This document shows positions 40,494 through 48,553 of a stretch of 64,000 nucleotides of DNA, piece by piece. The DNA comes from Gryllotalpicola daejeonensis. GTDB taxonomy: Bacteria; Actinomycetota; Actinomycetes; Actinomycetales; Microbacteriaceae. A model generated the notes under the pieces. The model saw nothing but the letters and a program-made list of their open reading frames with translations. It was not told the DNA's origin and made no database searches. The stretch lies in assembly GCF_039538145.1 (NCBI RefSeq), contig NZ_BAABBV010000001.1, positions 1,550,001 to 1,614,000 of the forward strand, written 5' to 3'. The position numbers and the translations under genes were made by a program. The stretch's first letter is position 1. The number at the start of each line of letters is the position of its first letter.

Positions 40494-41110
40494 CCGGTCA
40501 CCCGCTTCGGGCCGGCCGACGGGGTGACGTCGGGTGAGCGCAGATAGAGGGCCTCGCCGCTCGCGAAGGGGCGCTGGTGCTTCCAGGTGTGCTCGGCGAG
40601 CAGGCCGAGGGCCGCGGCAGAGACGGATGCCGCGTCGAGGCGCACCGCATCGGAGTGCGGCAGCTCGTCGGGCTTCGCGAGCTGCGGGCCGTCGGCGCGC
40701 ACGGGCAGCCCGACCTCGTCGGCGCGCTCGTAGAACGACCAGTAGAGCTCGCGGCGGCGGGCATCCGTCACGACGAGAAGTGGGCCGTCATGGCCCTCGC
40801 GATACGCGTCGAACGCGATGGCGTCGTGGCTCACGAGGTTCACGACGGGCTTGCCCGCGGCGAGCGCGAACGCGCGCGCGGCGACGATGCCGACGCGCAG
40901 GCCGGTGAACGGGCCGGGGCCCATGCCCGCGGCGACGGCGCTCAGCTCGGCCGGCGAGATCTTCGCCTCGGCGAGCGCGTCGGCGATCAGGCGCCCGATG
41001 CGCTCGGCGTGGCCGCGCGTTCCCGGGTCGGATGCCTCGGCCAGAACGCCGCGCTCGAAATCGACCACTGCGACCGACGAGCCGGCAGAGGTGTCGATCG
41101 CGAGCAGCAC
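40490..41110 (-). CDS. tsaB: tRNA threonylcarbamoyladenosine biosynthesis protein TsaB
   Basis: 206-residue ASKHA-fold scaffold of the t6A complex. Seen: LLAIDTSAGSSVAVVD start, ERIGRLIADALAEAKISPAEL, GMGPGPFTGLRVGIVAARAFAL and LLVVTDARRRELYWSFYE. GTG start at 41110, with TAACCT six bases upstream, suggesting a leaderless transcript start for tsaB-rimI-tsaD. The gene just upstream (41133-41936) ends 22 bases before. Confidence 0.95.
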   Translation of the reverse strand: MLLAIDTSAGSSVAVVDFERGVLAEASDPGTRGHAERIGRLIADALAEAKISPAELSAVAAGMGPGPFTGLRVGIVAARAFALAAGKPVVNLVSHDAIAFDAYREGHDGPLLVVTDARRRELYWSFYERADEVGLPVRADGPQLAKPDELPHSDAVRLDAASVSAAALGLLAEHTWKHQRPFASGEALYLRSPDVTPSAGPKRVTG

Positions 41111-41116
41111 CCTTCA

Positions 41117-41122
41117 AGGTTA
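41117..41122 (-). promoter_or_regulatory. Leaderless-type -10 box of tsaB
   Basis: Minus-strand TAACCT ends six bases before the GTG at 41110. Confidence 0.45.
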
Positions 41123-41132
41123 GTCGCGGCGT

Positions 41133-41936
41133 TCACTTGGTCGTGAAGACGACCACCTCGTCGTCGGCCTGGTCGTAGACGAACTGCAGCACCTCGCCGC
41201 CCTGGAACGCATCGCGGACTGCCTGCGGAAGGTCGGGCGTGATGCGCAGCTGAGCGATCGCGGGAAATGCGCCGCTCTGACACCCGCTCCACGCGAAGTA
41301 GCCGTCGTTGCCGGCCTTGGTGAACTGCGCCGGCGGGAAGACGACGAGGCACGGGTCGTCAGAGGACTGCCCGGAGAAGTCCTCGCCCGCCATCGTGATG
41401 GCTCGCAGGCCGCCGAGCGCGGCGTAGGCGTGAACCTTGGTGACACTGCTCACGTCCTCGCCGGTGATCTCGCTCGGCACTTTGTAATAGGGGTCGCGAG
41501 CGAGCCGGGCGATCTGCACCGCGTCGGGCTCGAGCGGGGCGGTCTGCACGCGTCGGATGAAGACGAGCGACACAACGACGATCGCCGCCGCCACCAGCAC
41601 GGCGACGGCGATCAGGATGCCTGTGCGGCTGACGGGGCGCGGTGGACGCCGCCGGCCCGGGGCTCCGGTGGGCTCTTCCGAAGCGTCCGGGGGTTCTTCC
41701 GCCGCGGCCTCGGGCTCGACCTCTTCCGTGACTGTGGGCGCGGGTCGGGGCCCCGACGCGGCGGGCGCCGACCAAGCATCCCTCGTCAGGTCATCGTCGC
41801 CCCCGCGCGCGGCCGCATGCTTCGCCTCGAGTTCGCGCAGCCGAATCATCGCGCGCGCGTCGAGGTGGATGTCTGCCTGCGGGCCGTAGGCGCGCGCCTG
41901 CAGCACACGTAGCTCGTCGTCATCGACCTGCGTCAC
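41133..41936 (-). CDS. Single-span membrane protein of unknown function
   Basis: 267 residues. A cytoplasmic N-terminal ~100 residues holds a short coiled segment (DARAMIRLRELEAKHAAAR) and a Pro/Glu-rich stretch; a basic GRRRPPRPVSR precedes one transmembrane helix (about 105-128, TGILIAVAVLVAAAIVVVSL). The extracytoplasmic ~135-residue domain contains two cysteines in DPCLVVFPPAQF and WSGCQSGAFP, plausibly disulfide-linked, and ends QFVYDQADDEVVVFTTK. I do not recognise the family. Start is GTG at 41936. Divergent from pxpA. Confidence 0.78.
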   Translation of the reverse strand: MTQVDDDELRVLQARAYGPQADIHLDARAMIRLRELEAKHAAARGGDDDLTRDAWSAPAASGPRPAPTVTEEVEPEAAAEEPPDASEEPTGAPGRRRPPRPVSRTGILIAVAVLVAAAIVVVSLVFIRRVQTAPLEPDAVQIARLARDPYYKVPSEITGEDVSSVTKVHAYAALGGLRAITMAGEDFSGQSSDDPCLVVFPPAQFTKAGNDGYFAWSGCQSGAFPAIAQLRITPDLPQAVRDAFQGGEVLQFVYDQADDEVVVFTTK

Positions 41937-41976
41937 AGCATGGATCCTGCCACCGGCGACCGGCGGGCATGACGAC

Positions 41977-41982
41977 TAGCGT
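41977..41982 (+). promoter_or_regulatory. Leaderless-type -10 box of pxpA
   Basis: TAGCGT ends six bases before the ATG at 41989; the DUF4232 gene uses the same hexamer and spacing. Confidence 0.5.
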
Positions 41983-41988
41983 GAAGCC

Positions 41989-42747
41989 ATGGCGACGATC
42001 GACCTCAACTGCGACCTCGGCGAAGGTTTCGGCGCGTGGTCGATGGGCGACGATGCGGCCCTGCTCGACGTCGTCACGAGCGCGAACGTCGCCTGCGGCT
42101 TTCACGCCGGAGACCCGCAGATCATGCTGGCCACGTGCCGACTCGCCGCCGAGAAGGGTGTCGCGATCGGTGCGCACGTCGCCTACCCCGACCTGCGCGG
42201 CTTCGGGCGACGGCCGGTGCCGACGACGCCGGACGAGCTCTTCGCCGATGTCGTCTACCAACTGGGGGCGCTGAGCGCCGCCGCGAGCGCGGCTGGCACC
42301 CGCGTTCGCTACGTGAAGCCGCACGGCGCGCTCTACAACGTCGCGGTGCGCGATGCGGCGCAGGCCGATGCGGTCGCCGCGGCCGTCGCTGCCGTCGACC
42401 CGGGCCTCGCGGTGCTGGCTCTGCCGGGCTCCGAGCTGCTGCGCGCGGCATCCGATCACGGCCTCGCGCCCATCTCTGAGACGTATGCCGACCGCGCGTT
42501 CCAGCCCGACGGCACGCTCGTGCCGCGCGCACACGCCGGCAGCGTGCTGCACGACCCGGCCGAGATCGCGGCGCGGGTCGTGCGCATCGTCACCGAGGGT
42601 CGCGTGACCGCGATCGACGGCTCGGAGATCGCCGTCGAGGCACGCTCGGTGTGCGTGCACGGCGACACCCCGGGCGCCGTCGAGATCGCCGCGGGCGTGC
42701 GAGCTGAGCTGGTCTCGGCGGGCGTCGAGCTCAGGGCGTTCGCGTGA
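41989..42747 (+). CDS. pxpA: 5-oxoprolinase subunit PxpA (LamB/YcsF family)
   Basis: 252-residue subunit of the ATP-dependent bacterial 5-oxoprolinase PxpABC, which opens damaged glutamine product 5-oxoproline to glutamate. Canonical blocks: IDLNCDLGEGFGAWSMGDD, VTSANVACGFHAGDP, GVAIGAHVAYPDLRGFGRR, VKPHGALYNVA, ISETYADRAFQPDGTLVPR and VCVHGDTPGAV. Four-base overlap with pxpB (GTGA). The operon lies between tsaB and tsaE regions. Confidence 0.95.
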   Translation: MATIDLNCDLGEGFGAWSMGDDAALLDVVTSANVACGFHAGDPQIMLATCRLAAEKGVAIGAHVAYPDLRGFGRRPVPTTPDELFADVVYQLGALSAAASAAGTRVRYVKPHGALYNVAVRDAAQADAVAAAVAAVDPGLAVLALPGSELLRAASDHGLAPISETYADRAFQPDGTLVPRAHAGSVLHDPAEIAARVVRIVTEGRVTAIDGSEIAVEARSVCVHGDTPGAVEIAAGVRAELVSAGVELRAFA

Positions 42748-43376
42748 GCGAGCTCCGCTTCCTGCGCGCGGGCGAGCACGACGTGCTGGTCGAGTGCGCG
42801 TCGCTGGCGGACGCCGTCGGCCTGCGCGCGGCTCTCGAGCGCGCCCCGATTGCGGGCGTGACGGATGCCGCGAGCGGCGCCCGCACCGTCATGCTGCACT
42901 TCGACCCGGCGGCGGTCACGCGCGAGGCCGTCGTGGCGGCGGTCGCGGCGGTCGCTGGCGACGGCGGCGTGCGCCCGAACGGCACGAACGGGGCCACCGT
43001 CGAGATCCCGGTCGTGTACGACGGCGAGGACCTCGCCGACACGGCCGCGCTGCTCGGCCTCTCGGCCGACGAGCTGATCGCCGCACACACGGGGCGCACC
43101 TGGGTGTGCGCCTTCGGCGGCTTCGCGCCCGGTTTCGGCTATCTCGTGAGCGACGGCTCGCCGCTCGAGGTGCCGCGCCTCACCACCCCGCGCACGCGCG
43201 TCCCCGCCGGCGCCGTCGGGCTCGCAGGCGAGTTCAGCGGCGTCTACCCGCGCGCATCCCCCGGCGGCTGGCGCCTCATCGGCCGCACCGAGCTCGCCAT
43301 GTGGGATCTCGCGCGCACGCCGCCCGCCCTGCTCACCGCGGGCACGCGCGTGCGTTTCGTGGCGGTCGGCGGATGA
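42744..43376 (+). CDS. pxpB: 5-oxoprolinase subunit PxpB (KipI family)
   Basis: 210-residue subunit, formerly KipI-like allophanate hydrolase subunit 1. Seen: ELRFLRAGEHDVLVECASLA start, VVYDGEDLADTAALLGLSADEL, CAFGGFAPGFGYLVSD, PRLTTPRTRVPAGAVGLAGE, GVYPRASPGGWRLIGRT. GTG start within the pxpA stop; its TGA overlaps the pxpC ATG. Forms a complex with PxpC, which is normally its partner. Confidence 0.93.
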   Translation: MSELRFLRAGEHDVLVECASLADAVGLRAALERAPIAGVTDAASGARTVMLHFDPAAVTREAVVAAVAAVAGDGGVRPNGTNGATVEIPVVYDGEDLADTAALLGLSADELIAAHTGRTWVCAFGGFAPGFGYLVSDGSPLEVPRLTTPRTRVPAGAVGLAGEFSGVYPRASPGGWRLIGRTELAMWDLARTPPALLTAGTRVRFVAVGG

Positions 43377-44257
43377 GGGCGCTCGAGGTCACCGCGGTCG
43401 GGCTGCTCGCGACCGTGCAGGACGAGGGGCGGCACGGATTCCTCGACCAGGGCGTCGGCACGGCGGGCGCCGCCGACCGAGCCTCTGCCGCGCTCGCGAC
43501 GCGGCTGGTCGCCAATGCGCCGGGTGCCGCCGTGATCGAGGCACTCTTCGGTGGCCTCGGCGTGCGGGCCCACGGCGCGGTCGAGGTGGTCGTCACCGGC
43601 GCCTATTGCCCGATCGCCGTCGTCACCGCCTCGGGGCGCACGCACCACCCCGCGATGTACGAGCTGATCGACTTGGGCGACGGTGACGAACTGCGACTCG
43701 GCGCACCGAGCGCAGGGCTGCGCGCCTACCTCGCGGTGCGCGGCGGCGTCGACGTGCCCCCGGTGCTCGGAAGCCGGTCATTCGACACGCTTGCAGGAAT
43801 CGGCCCCGCGCCGCTCGCACCGGGCGACGTACTGCCCGTCGGCGATGAGACCGCCGGCGACCCGGTGCTCGACGCAGTCGCCCCGCCGTGGGGCGAGTCC
43901 GGTGTCTCGCAGGGCGTCGTGCTCGATGCGTGGCTCGGCCCGCGCGACGACTGGTTCACCGGCGACGCGCTGCGACTGCTGCGCACCGGCGTCTTCACGG
44001 TGACGCCGGCGTCGGACCGCGTCGGCGTGCGCCTCGAAGGGCCCGCGCCGCTCGAACGAGCGAACACGAGCGAGCTGCCGAGCGAGCCCATGGCGCTCGG
44101 CTCCCTGCAGGTGCCGGCGTCGGGGCATCCGATCATCTTCCTGGCCGACCACCCGGTCACCGGCGGCTACCCGGTGATCGCGGTGCTCACCGACGCCTCC
44201 ATCGACCGCGCCGCGCAGCTGACCCCGGGTCAGCTGGTGCGCTTCCGCGTGCGCTGA
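43373..44257 (+). CDS. pxpC: 5-oxoprolinase subunit PxpC (KipA family)
   Basis: 294-residue biotin-independent carboxyltransferase-like subunit. Seen: LEVTAVGLLATVQDEGRHGF, GVGTAGAADRASAALATRLV, ELRLGAPSAGLRAYLAVRGG, LGSRSFDTLAGIGPAPL, SDRVGVRLEGPAPLERA, SEPMALGSLQVPASGHPIIF and DHPVTGGYPVIAVLT. ATG lies in the ATGA overlap with pxpB, so the three genes are translationally linked. The longer in-frame opening upstream is an alternative frame of pxpB. Confidence 0.94.
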   Translation: MRALEVTAVGLLATVQDEGRHGFLDQGVGTAGAADRASAALATRLVANAPGAAVIEALFGGLGVRAHGAVEVVVTGAYCPIAVVTASGRTHHPAMYELIDLGDGDELRLGAPSAGLRAYLAVRGGVDVPPVLGSRSFDTLAGIGPAPLAPGDVLPVGDETAGDPVLDAVAPPWGESGVSQGVVLDAWLGPRDDWFTGDALRLLRTGVFTVTPASDRVGVRLEGPAPLERANTSELPSEPMALGSLQVPASGHPIIFLADHPVTGGYPVIAVLTDASIDRAAQLTPGQLVRFRVR

Positions 44258-44288
44258 CGCGAACAGCGTCGACGCCCTACGTCGACCT

Positions 44289-44849
44289 TCAGTCGGCGAA
44301 CCGAGCGGCCAGCTCGCGGATGCGTTGCTGCCTGTGCTCCGGACGCATGCGCCCTGCACCTTCGAGCAGGCTGATGCCGTGCAAGGCGCCCCAGAACACC
44401 TCGGTCGTCGAGCCGTCTGCGCCGTCACCGAGCGCGCGGGTGAGCGCGTCGAACCCGGCGCGCAGCTCGGCCTCGCTGTCATCGCTCGCGAACCGCGCGT
44501 CGATCGGCAGCACGAACATCGCCTCGTACAGCGAGGGGTGCGCCGCGGCGAAGTCGAGATAGGCGGTCGCCACCGCCTCGACCGCGCGCCGCCCGCTCTT
44601 TCGGTCCACCGCCTTGTTGAAGAGCGCGGTCAGCTCGGCGAAGCCCTCGAGTGCCACCGCGCGCATGATCTCGGCCTTCCCGCCCGGAAAGTGGCCGTAG
44701 AGCACGGGCTGCGTGTAGCCGATCGCATCGGCGAGGTGACGGGTCGTGACGGCCTCCCACCCCGCGGCGTCGGCGCGTGCGCGCGCGGCGTCGAGGATCT
44801 GCCGGCGCCGCTCGGCGTTGCGCGCCTGCCTGGCATCGTTGCCTGCCAT
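44289..44849 (-). CDS. TetR-family transcriptional regulator
   Basis: 186-residue repressor. N-terminal HTH (about 12-60): RRRQILDAARARADAAGWEA, TTRHLADAIGYTQPVLYGHF, GGKAEIMRAVALEGF. The C-terminal helical ligand domain includes AYLDFAAAHPSLYEAMFVL and FWGALHGISLLEGAGR. ATG at 44849 follows GGAGGAG by six bases. Divergent from a DUF1772 membrane gene with two identical-type palindromes between them, the usual sign of autoregulation plus control of the neighbour. Confidence 0.9.
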   Translation of the reverse strand: MAGNDARQARNAERRRQILDAARARADAAGWEAVTTRHLADAIGYTQPVLYGHFPGGKAEIMRAVALEGFAELTALFNKAVDRKSGRRAVEAVATAYLDFAAAHPSLYEAMFVLPIDARFASDDSEAELRAGFDALTRALGDGADGSTTEVFWGALHGISLLEGAGRMRPEHRQQRIRELAARFAD

Positions 44850-44889
44850 CGGACTCCTCCCTTGCGGTAGCGACCTCACGCGGATATCT

Positions 44890-44918
44890 TAGCATCGCTA
44901 GGATTTCTAGCACCGCTA
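44890..44918. promoter_or_regulatory. Two TetR operator candidates (TAGC-N3-GCTA)
   Basis: TAGCATCGCTA (44890-44900) and TAGCACCGCTA (44908-44918), dyads of the same form 18 bp apart centre to centre. They fill the gap between the TetR start (44849) and the DUF1772 start (44937). Confidence 0.65.
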
Positions 44919-44936
44919 GGTATGGAGACAGTCCGC

Positions 44937-45389
44937 ATGCTCACCGCACTCGCCGTCGCCACCGCGACCGTCGTCGGCCTCATGGTCGGCGTCGAGTTCG
45001 CCGTCGCGTTCGTCCTGAACCCGATCCTTTTCCGCCTGCCGGTCGGACCATCGCTCGACGCGCAGGCCGACGGCGCGCGCGTGCTCGGCCGGGCCATGCC
45101 CGTCTGGTACATCGCCTCGCTCGTCCTGACCGTCACGCTCGCGGTCTTCACCTGGGGCAGCGCGTCAGCACGGGCATCCGTCATCGCCGCCGTGCTCTTC
45201 GTCATCAGTGTCGTGCTGTCGCTCGCCCTGCTCGTGCCGATCAACAGCCGCGCCCAGCGCTGGAGCGCCGACGACCACCCGGCCGACTGGCGCGAGCAGG
45301 CGCAGCGCTGGAACAGACTGCACTACCTGCGGGTTGTGCTCATCGTCGTCGGATTCGTGTTCGTCCTCGTCGCGGTCGCGGGAAGCTGA
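44937..45389 (+). CDS. DUF1772 membrane protein (anthrone-oxygenase-like family)
   Basis: 150-residue four-helix membrane protein of the DUF1772 family, whose fungal relatives include anthrone oxygenases; the bacterial role is unknown. Seen: LTALAVATATVVGLMVGVEF, then LNPILFRLP, VWYIASLVLTVTLAVFTWGS, VLFVISVVLSLALLVPINSR, W...W-rich loop and RVVLIVVGFVFVLVAV. I prefer ATG 44937 because GGAGA lies eight bases before it; ATG 44922 directly after the second operator would add five residues. Probably the target of the adjacent TetR. Confidence 0.83.
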   Translation: MLTALAVATATVVGLMVGVEFAVAFVLNPILFRLPVGPSLDAQADGARVLGRAMPVWYIASLVLTVTLAVFTWGSASARASVIAAVLFVISVVLSLALLVPINSRAQRWSADDHPADWREQAQRWNRLHYLRVVLIVVGFVFVLVAVAGS

Positions 45390-45407
45390 GGTCGCCCCCA
45401 CGGCGCC

Positions 45408-46478
45408 TCAGCCGCGCAGCGCCTCGAACGCGTCCCACGCGAAGGTCGCGAGCCAGTGCGACGACATGAACTCATCGGACACCGCGGCCTCGATGCCCGC
45501 CGGCAGCAGCCGCGGCGCCGCTCCCTCGAGCAACTCGATCAGCTCGGCGACGCGGCCCTTGTTGCCGAGCCCGAGCTGGCCGCCGACGCCGTTCGAGCGC
45601 AGCGTCACCGCCACGCGCGATGCCGCCGCCGACGTCGACAGCCCAAGGCCGAAGAGATGCACCTGCTGCCCGTCGTGCGCATCGAGAACGGATGCCTGCC
45701 CCAGCACGCCCGCATCAGAGGACAGCTCCGAGAAGAATCCGATCGCCCACTCGCTGAACTCGTCGGCGCCGAGCGCCGCCGCCATCAGCTCGGCCTCGGC
45801 GAAGCCGGGCGAGAGGAAGTCCTGCCCGCTGCGCTCCCACGCGAACGGCCAGCCGGCATCGCGCAGGAACCAGCGCCGCGCGGCATCCGTCACGGCCTGC
45901 GCGACGTCGTCGCGACCGAGCGCACGGGCCGCCTGCAGCGCATGCCGCAGCCCGAACGCCGAGTTGCTGTGCACACCGTGCCGCACCGGCTCGGGCGCAC
46001 GGGCGACCCAGCTGAGCACGTGCTCGAAGATGACGTCGGCGAGCGGCGCGAACCCGGGCGCGAGAGTCGCGACGACGGGCACGCGAGAACCTGAGACGGA
46101 CGCCGCGAGCGACAGCGCCCACGCCCAGCCGTACGGCCGCTCGTACAGCGGGTGGGCGCGCAGATAGTCGGCTTCGACGGCCAGGTTGTCGGCGCTGAGG
46201 TTCGCCGACAGCGACGCGGCCAGACGATCGGCGAGCGGGAACGACACGCCGAACTCGAGCAGCCGCGTCGCGAGCCAGTGCATGTGCACGCTCGAGTGCC
46301 AGTCGTACGAGGTGGCGAAGGCCGGGTGCAGCTCGACCGGCAGCGCGCGGTCATCCGGCCCGCTGGTCGTGTGGTGCGCGGCATACGGATACGGCTGGGC
46401 GAAGTTGTCGAGCACGACCTGCGCGAAGCGGTCGGCGTGCACTGCGCGCAGCGCTGCGGCGGTCACGTCGTCTCCCAT
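45408..46478 (-). CDS. DUF2891 family protein
   Basis: 356-residue soluble protein of the DUF2891 family, likely an alpha/alpha barrel. Seen: FAQPYPYAAHHTTSGPDDRA, LHPAFATSYDWHSSVHMHWL, ADYLRAHPLYERPYGWAWAL, HSNSAFGLRHALQAARALG, SGQDFLSPGFAEAELMAAAL and SDEFMSSHWLATFA. Conserved aromatic and histidine residues suggest a glycan-active or hydrolase-like site, but no function is established. Its start overlaps the 3' end of tsaE by 16 bases, so it may be cotranslated with it. Confidence 0.87.
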   Translation of the reverse strand: MGDDVTAAALRAVHADRFAQVVLDNFAQPYPYAAHHTTSGPDDRALPVELHPAFATSYDWHSSVHMHWLATRLLEFGVSFPLADRLAASLSANLSADNLAVEADYLRAHPLYERPYGWAWALSLAASVSGSRVPVVATLAPGFAPLADVIFEHVLSWVARAPEPVRHGVHSNSAFGLRHALQAARALGRDDVAQAVTDAARRWFLRDAGWPFAWERSGQDFLSPGFAEAELMAAALGADEFSEWAIGFFSELSSDAGVLGQASVLDAHDGQQVHLFGLGLSTSAAASRVAVTLRSNGVGGQLGLGNKGRVAELIELLEGAAPRLLPAGIEAAVSDEFMSSHWLATFAWDAFEALRG

Positions 46479-46945
46479 CTGGGCCCGAAGCCCTCGATCG
46501 TCACGGTGCGCGGCTCCTCGGGCGCGTCGGCCGGGTCGAATTCCTCACCGGCGCCTTCCGGCCGCGCGATCACGACCTCGAGCCACGACCCGGTCGCCGA
46601 CTCGGACTCGATCAGCCCGTGCCCCCACTCGGCCACCACGACCGAGTTCTCGTAGTCGATGTCGAGGTCGTCGAGCTCGACGGCGTTGCCGAGGCGGTAG
46701 GCGTCCACGTGCACCAGGTCGGGGCCCGCGCCGAGCGCGGGGTGCGTGCGCGCGAGCACGAAGGTCGGCGAGGTGATGGGTCCGCGCACGTTGAGCGCCT
46801 CGCCGATCCCGCGCGTGAGCGTCGTCTTCCCCGCCCCGAGCGGACCGGTCAGCACGACCAGGTCGCCCGCGCGCAGCTGCGCCCCCAGCTCGCGCCCCAG
46901 CGCTTCCATCTCGTCGGTGCCGGCGACGGTGCGTGTTTCAGTCAT
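46463..46945 (-). CDS. tsaE: tRNA threonylcarbamoyladenosine biosynthesis ATPase TsaE
   Basis: 160-residue P-loop ATPase that activates the TsaB-TsaD complex. Walker A in VLTGPLGAGKTTLTRGIGEA, switch PITSPTFVLARTH, HVDAYRLGNAVELDDLDI and the following ENSVVVAEWG. A ~30-residue C-terminal extension is acidic and ends GPRWETT. ATG 46945 chosen; an ATG six codons upstream is possible. Overlaps the alr stop by eight bases and the DUF2891 start. Confidence 0.94.
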   Translation of the reverse strand: MTETRTVAGTDEMEALGRELGAQLRAGDLVVLTGPLGAGKTTLTRGIGEALNVRGPITSPTFVLARTHPALGAGPDLVHVDAYRLGNAVELDDLDIDYENSVVVAEWGHGLIESESATGSWLEVVIARPEGAGEEFDPADAPEEPRTVTIEGFGPRWETT

Positions 46946-48092
46946 CGGCGAGGTCCCCCACATACCGCCGCTTCGTGCGGCCGCCGACGCGCGTCACGAT
47001 CTCCCAGTTGATGGTGTCGGATGCCTCGGCCCAGTCCTCCGCCGTCGGGAATCCCTGGCGCCCGTCACCGAACAGCACCACGGGGTCACCGACCGCCGCC
47101 GGTACGTCGCCCACGTCGACCACGAACTGGTCCATCGCCACGCGCCCCGCAATGCGGTGCACGCCGCCGGCCGCCCAGACAGGCCCGCGGCCGGAGGCCG
47201 CGCGCGCGATTCCGTCGCCGTAGCCGAACGGCACGAGCGCGAGCGTCGTCTCGCGCTCGGTCGTGTAGGTGTAGTCGTACGACACCGACGTCCCCGCCGG
47301 CACGCGCTTCACGTTCGCGAGCCGTCCCCGCAGCGTCATCGCGGGCCGAAGTCCGAGCTCGCGTGCGCGCGCGACCTCCTGCGTGGGCGCGAGCCCGTAG
47401 ATCGCGAGGCCGATGCGCACGCAGTTGTAGCGCGCATCGGGCTGGCGAAGCGCCGCAGCGGATGCCGCCGCGTGCACGAGCCCCGGCGCGAGGCCGGCCT
47501 CGCGCGCCGCAGCCACGCCCTCGTCGAACAGGTCGAGGCAGTCGACGTCGTCCTGCAGCGTCGCGTTCGACAGGTGGGTGAAGACGCCGTCGACACGCAC
47601 CTGCGCGGTCTGCTCGAACGCCGCGGCGAGTTCGAACGCCTCGCGCCAGTCCGCCCGCGGCAGGCCGTTGCGCGACAGCCCGGTGTCGAGTTTGAACTGA
47701 ACGGATGCCTGCACCGGGCCGCGCACGGCCGCATCGGCCACCGCGCGCAGCTGCGGCAGGGTCGAGACGCCGATCGACACCTCGGCGGAAATCGCCTCGT
47801 CGAAGGTCTCGCCCGGGTCGTGCAGCCACGCCACGATGGGCGCGTCGATGCCCGCCGCCCGCAGCTCGAGCGCCTCCTCGATGGCCGCGACGCCGAGCCA
47901 GTCGGCTCCTCCGGCGAGCGCAGCGCGCGCGGTCTGCACCGCGCCGTGGCCGTAGCCGTTCGCCTTCACGACCGCGATGAAGTGCTCGGTGCCGGTGAGT
48001 TCACGCAGCACCCGCACGTTGGACGTGATCGCGTCGAGGTCGATGAGCGCCTCGCGGAAGCCGGCCTCTTCCAGGTCGCGCGGGTCAGACAT
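46938..48092 (-). CDS. alr: Alanine racemase
   Basis: 384-residue PLP enzyme making D-alanine for peptidoglycan. Barrel with PLP lysine in FIAVVKANGYGHGAV (about 35-50), LDTGLSRNGLPRADW, RVDGVFTHLSNA, YNCVRIGLAIYGL. The C-terminal domain has the second catalytic tyrosine region SYDYTYTTERET and HRIAGRVAMDQFVVDVGD. ATG 48092 begins MSDPRDLEEAGFREALIDLD; longer forms run through the acpS tail. Overlaps acpS by eight bases and tsaE by eight. Confidence 0.95.
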   Translation of the reverse strand: MSDPRDLEEAGFREALIDLDAITSNVRVLRELTGTEHFIAVVKANGYGHGAVQTARAALAGGADWLGVAAIEEALELRAAGIDAPIVAWLHDPGETFDEAISAEVSIGVSTLPQLRAVADAAVRGPVQASVQFKLDTGLSRNGLPRADWREAFELAAAFEQTAQVRVDGVFTHLSNATLQDDVDCLDLFDEGVAAAREAGLAPGLVHAAASAAALRQPDARYNCVRIGLAIYGLAPTQEVARARELGLRPAMTLRGRLANVKRVPAGTSVSYDYTYTTERETTLALVPFGYGDGIARAASGRGPVWAAGGVHRIAGRVAMDQFVVDVGDVPAAVGDPVVLFGDGRQGFPTAEDWAEASDTINWEIVTRVGGRTKRRYVGDLADD

Positions 48093-48534
48093 CCGATACT
48101 CCCGAGTCGCCCGCGTTCGCGGCCGCAGCGGCGTCGCCCCTCGATGCCGGTGTGGCCCCCACCACAGCACCGCCCACCGGGCCATCGCCCTCCGCGACCA
48201 CGAACGCGGCTGCCACGCCGCCGTCGTGCGTGAGCGACAGGTGCAGGCGCGCCACGCCGTGCGACGCGACCACCTCGGCCACGCCGCCGTGCAGGCGGAA
48301 CCCGGGGTCGCCGTGCTCGTCGGGAACGACCTCGATGTCGCTCCACACGATGCCGTCCGAGCGGCCGAGCGCCTTGATCAGCGCCTCTTTCGCGGCGAAG
48401 CGCGCGGCCAGCGAGTGCACCGGAAGGCCGCGTTCGCTCTCGGCGAACAGCCTCTCGACGAGGCGCGGGGTGGCCTCGAGCTTCTGCGCGAAGCGCTCGA
48501 GCCCGACGACGTCCACGCCGATTCCGGTGATCAT
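48085..48534 (-). CDS. acpS: Holo-[acyl-carrier-protein] synthase
   Basis: 149-residue 4'-phosphopantetheinyl transferase that activates acyl carrier protein with CoA. Signature MITGIGVDVVGLERFAQKL with the Mg-binding aspartate, and LAARFAAKEALIKALG; then LHLSLTHDGGVAAAFVVAEG. The C-terminal ~30 residues (Ala/Gly-rich, to SGVSDV) extend beyond the ~120-residue standard form. Overlaps alr; starts 19 bases after the glmS stop. Confidence 0.94.
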   Translation of the reverse strand: MITGIGVDVVGLERFAQKLEATPRLVERLFAESERGLPVHSLAARFAAKEALIKALGRSDGIVWSDIEVVPDEHGDPGFRLHGGVAEVVASHGVARLHLSLTHDGGVAAAFVVAEGDGPVGGAVVGATPASRGDAAAAANAGDSGVSDV

Positions 48535-48553
48535 CGTGCCGCCGCTGCGCCCG

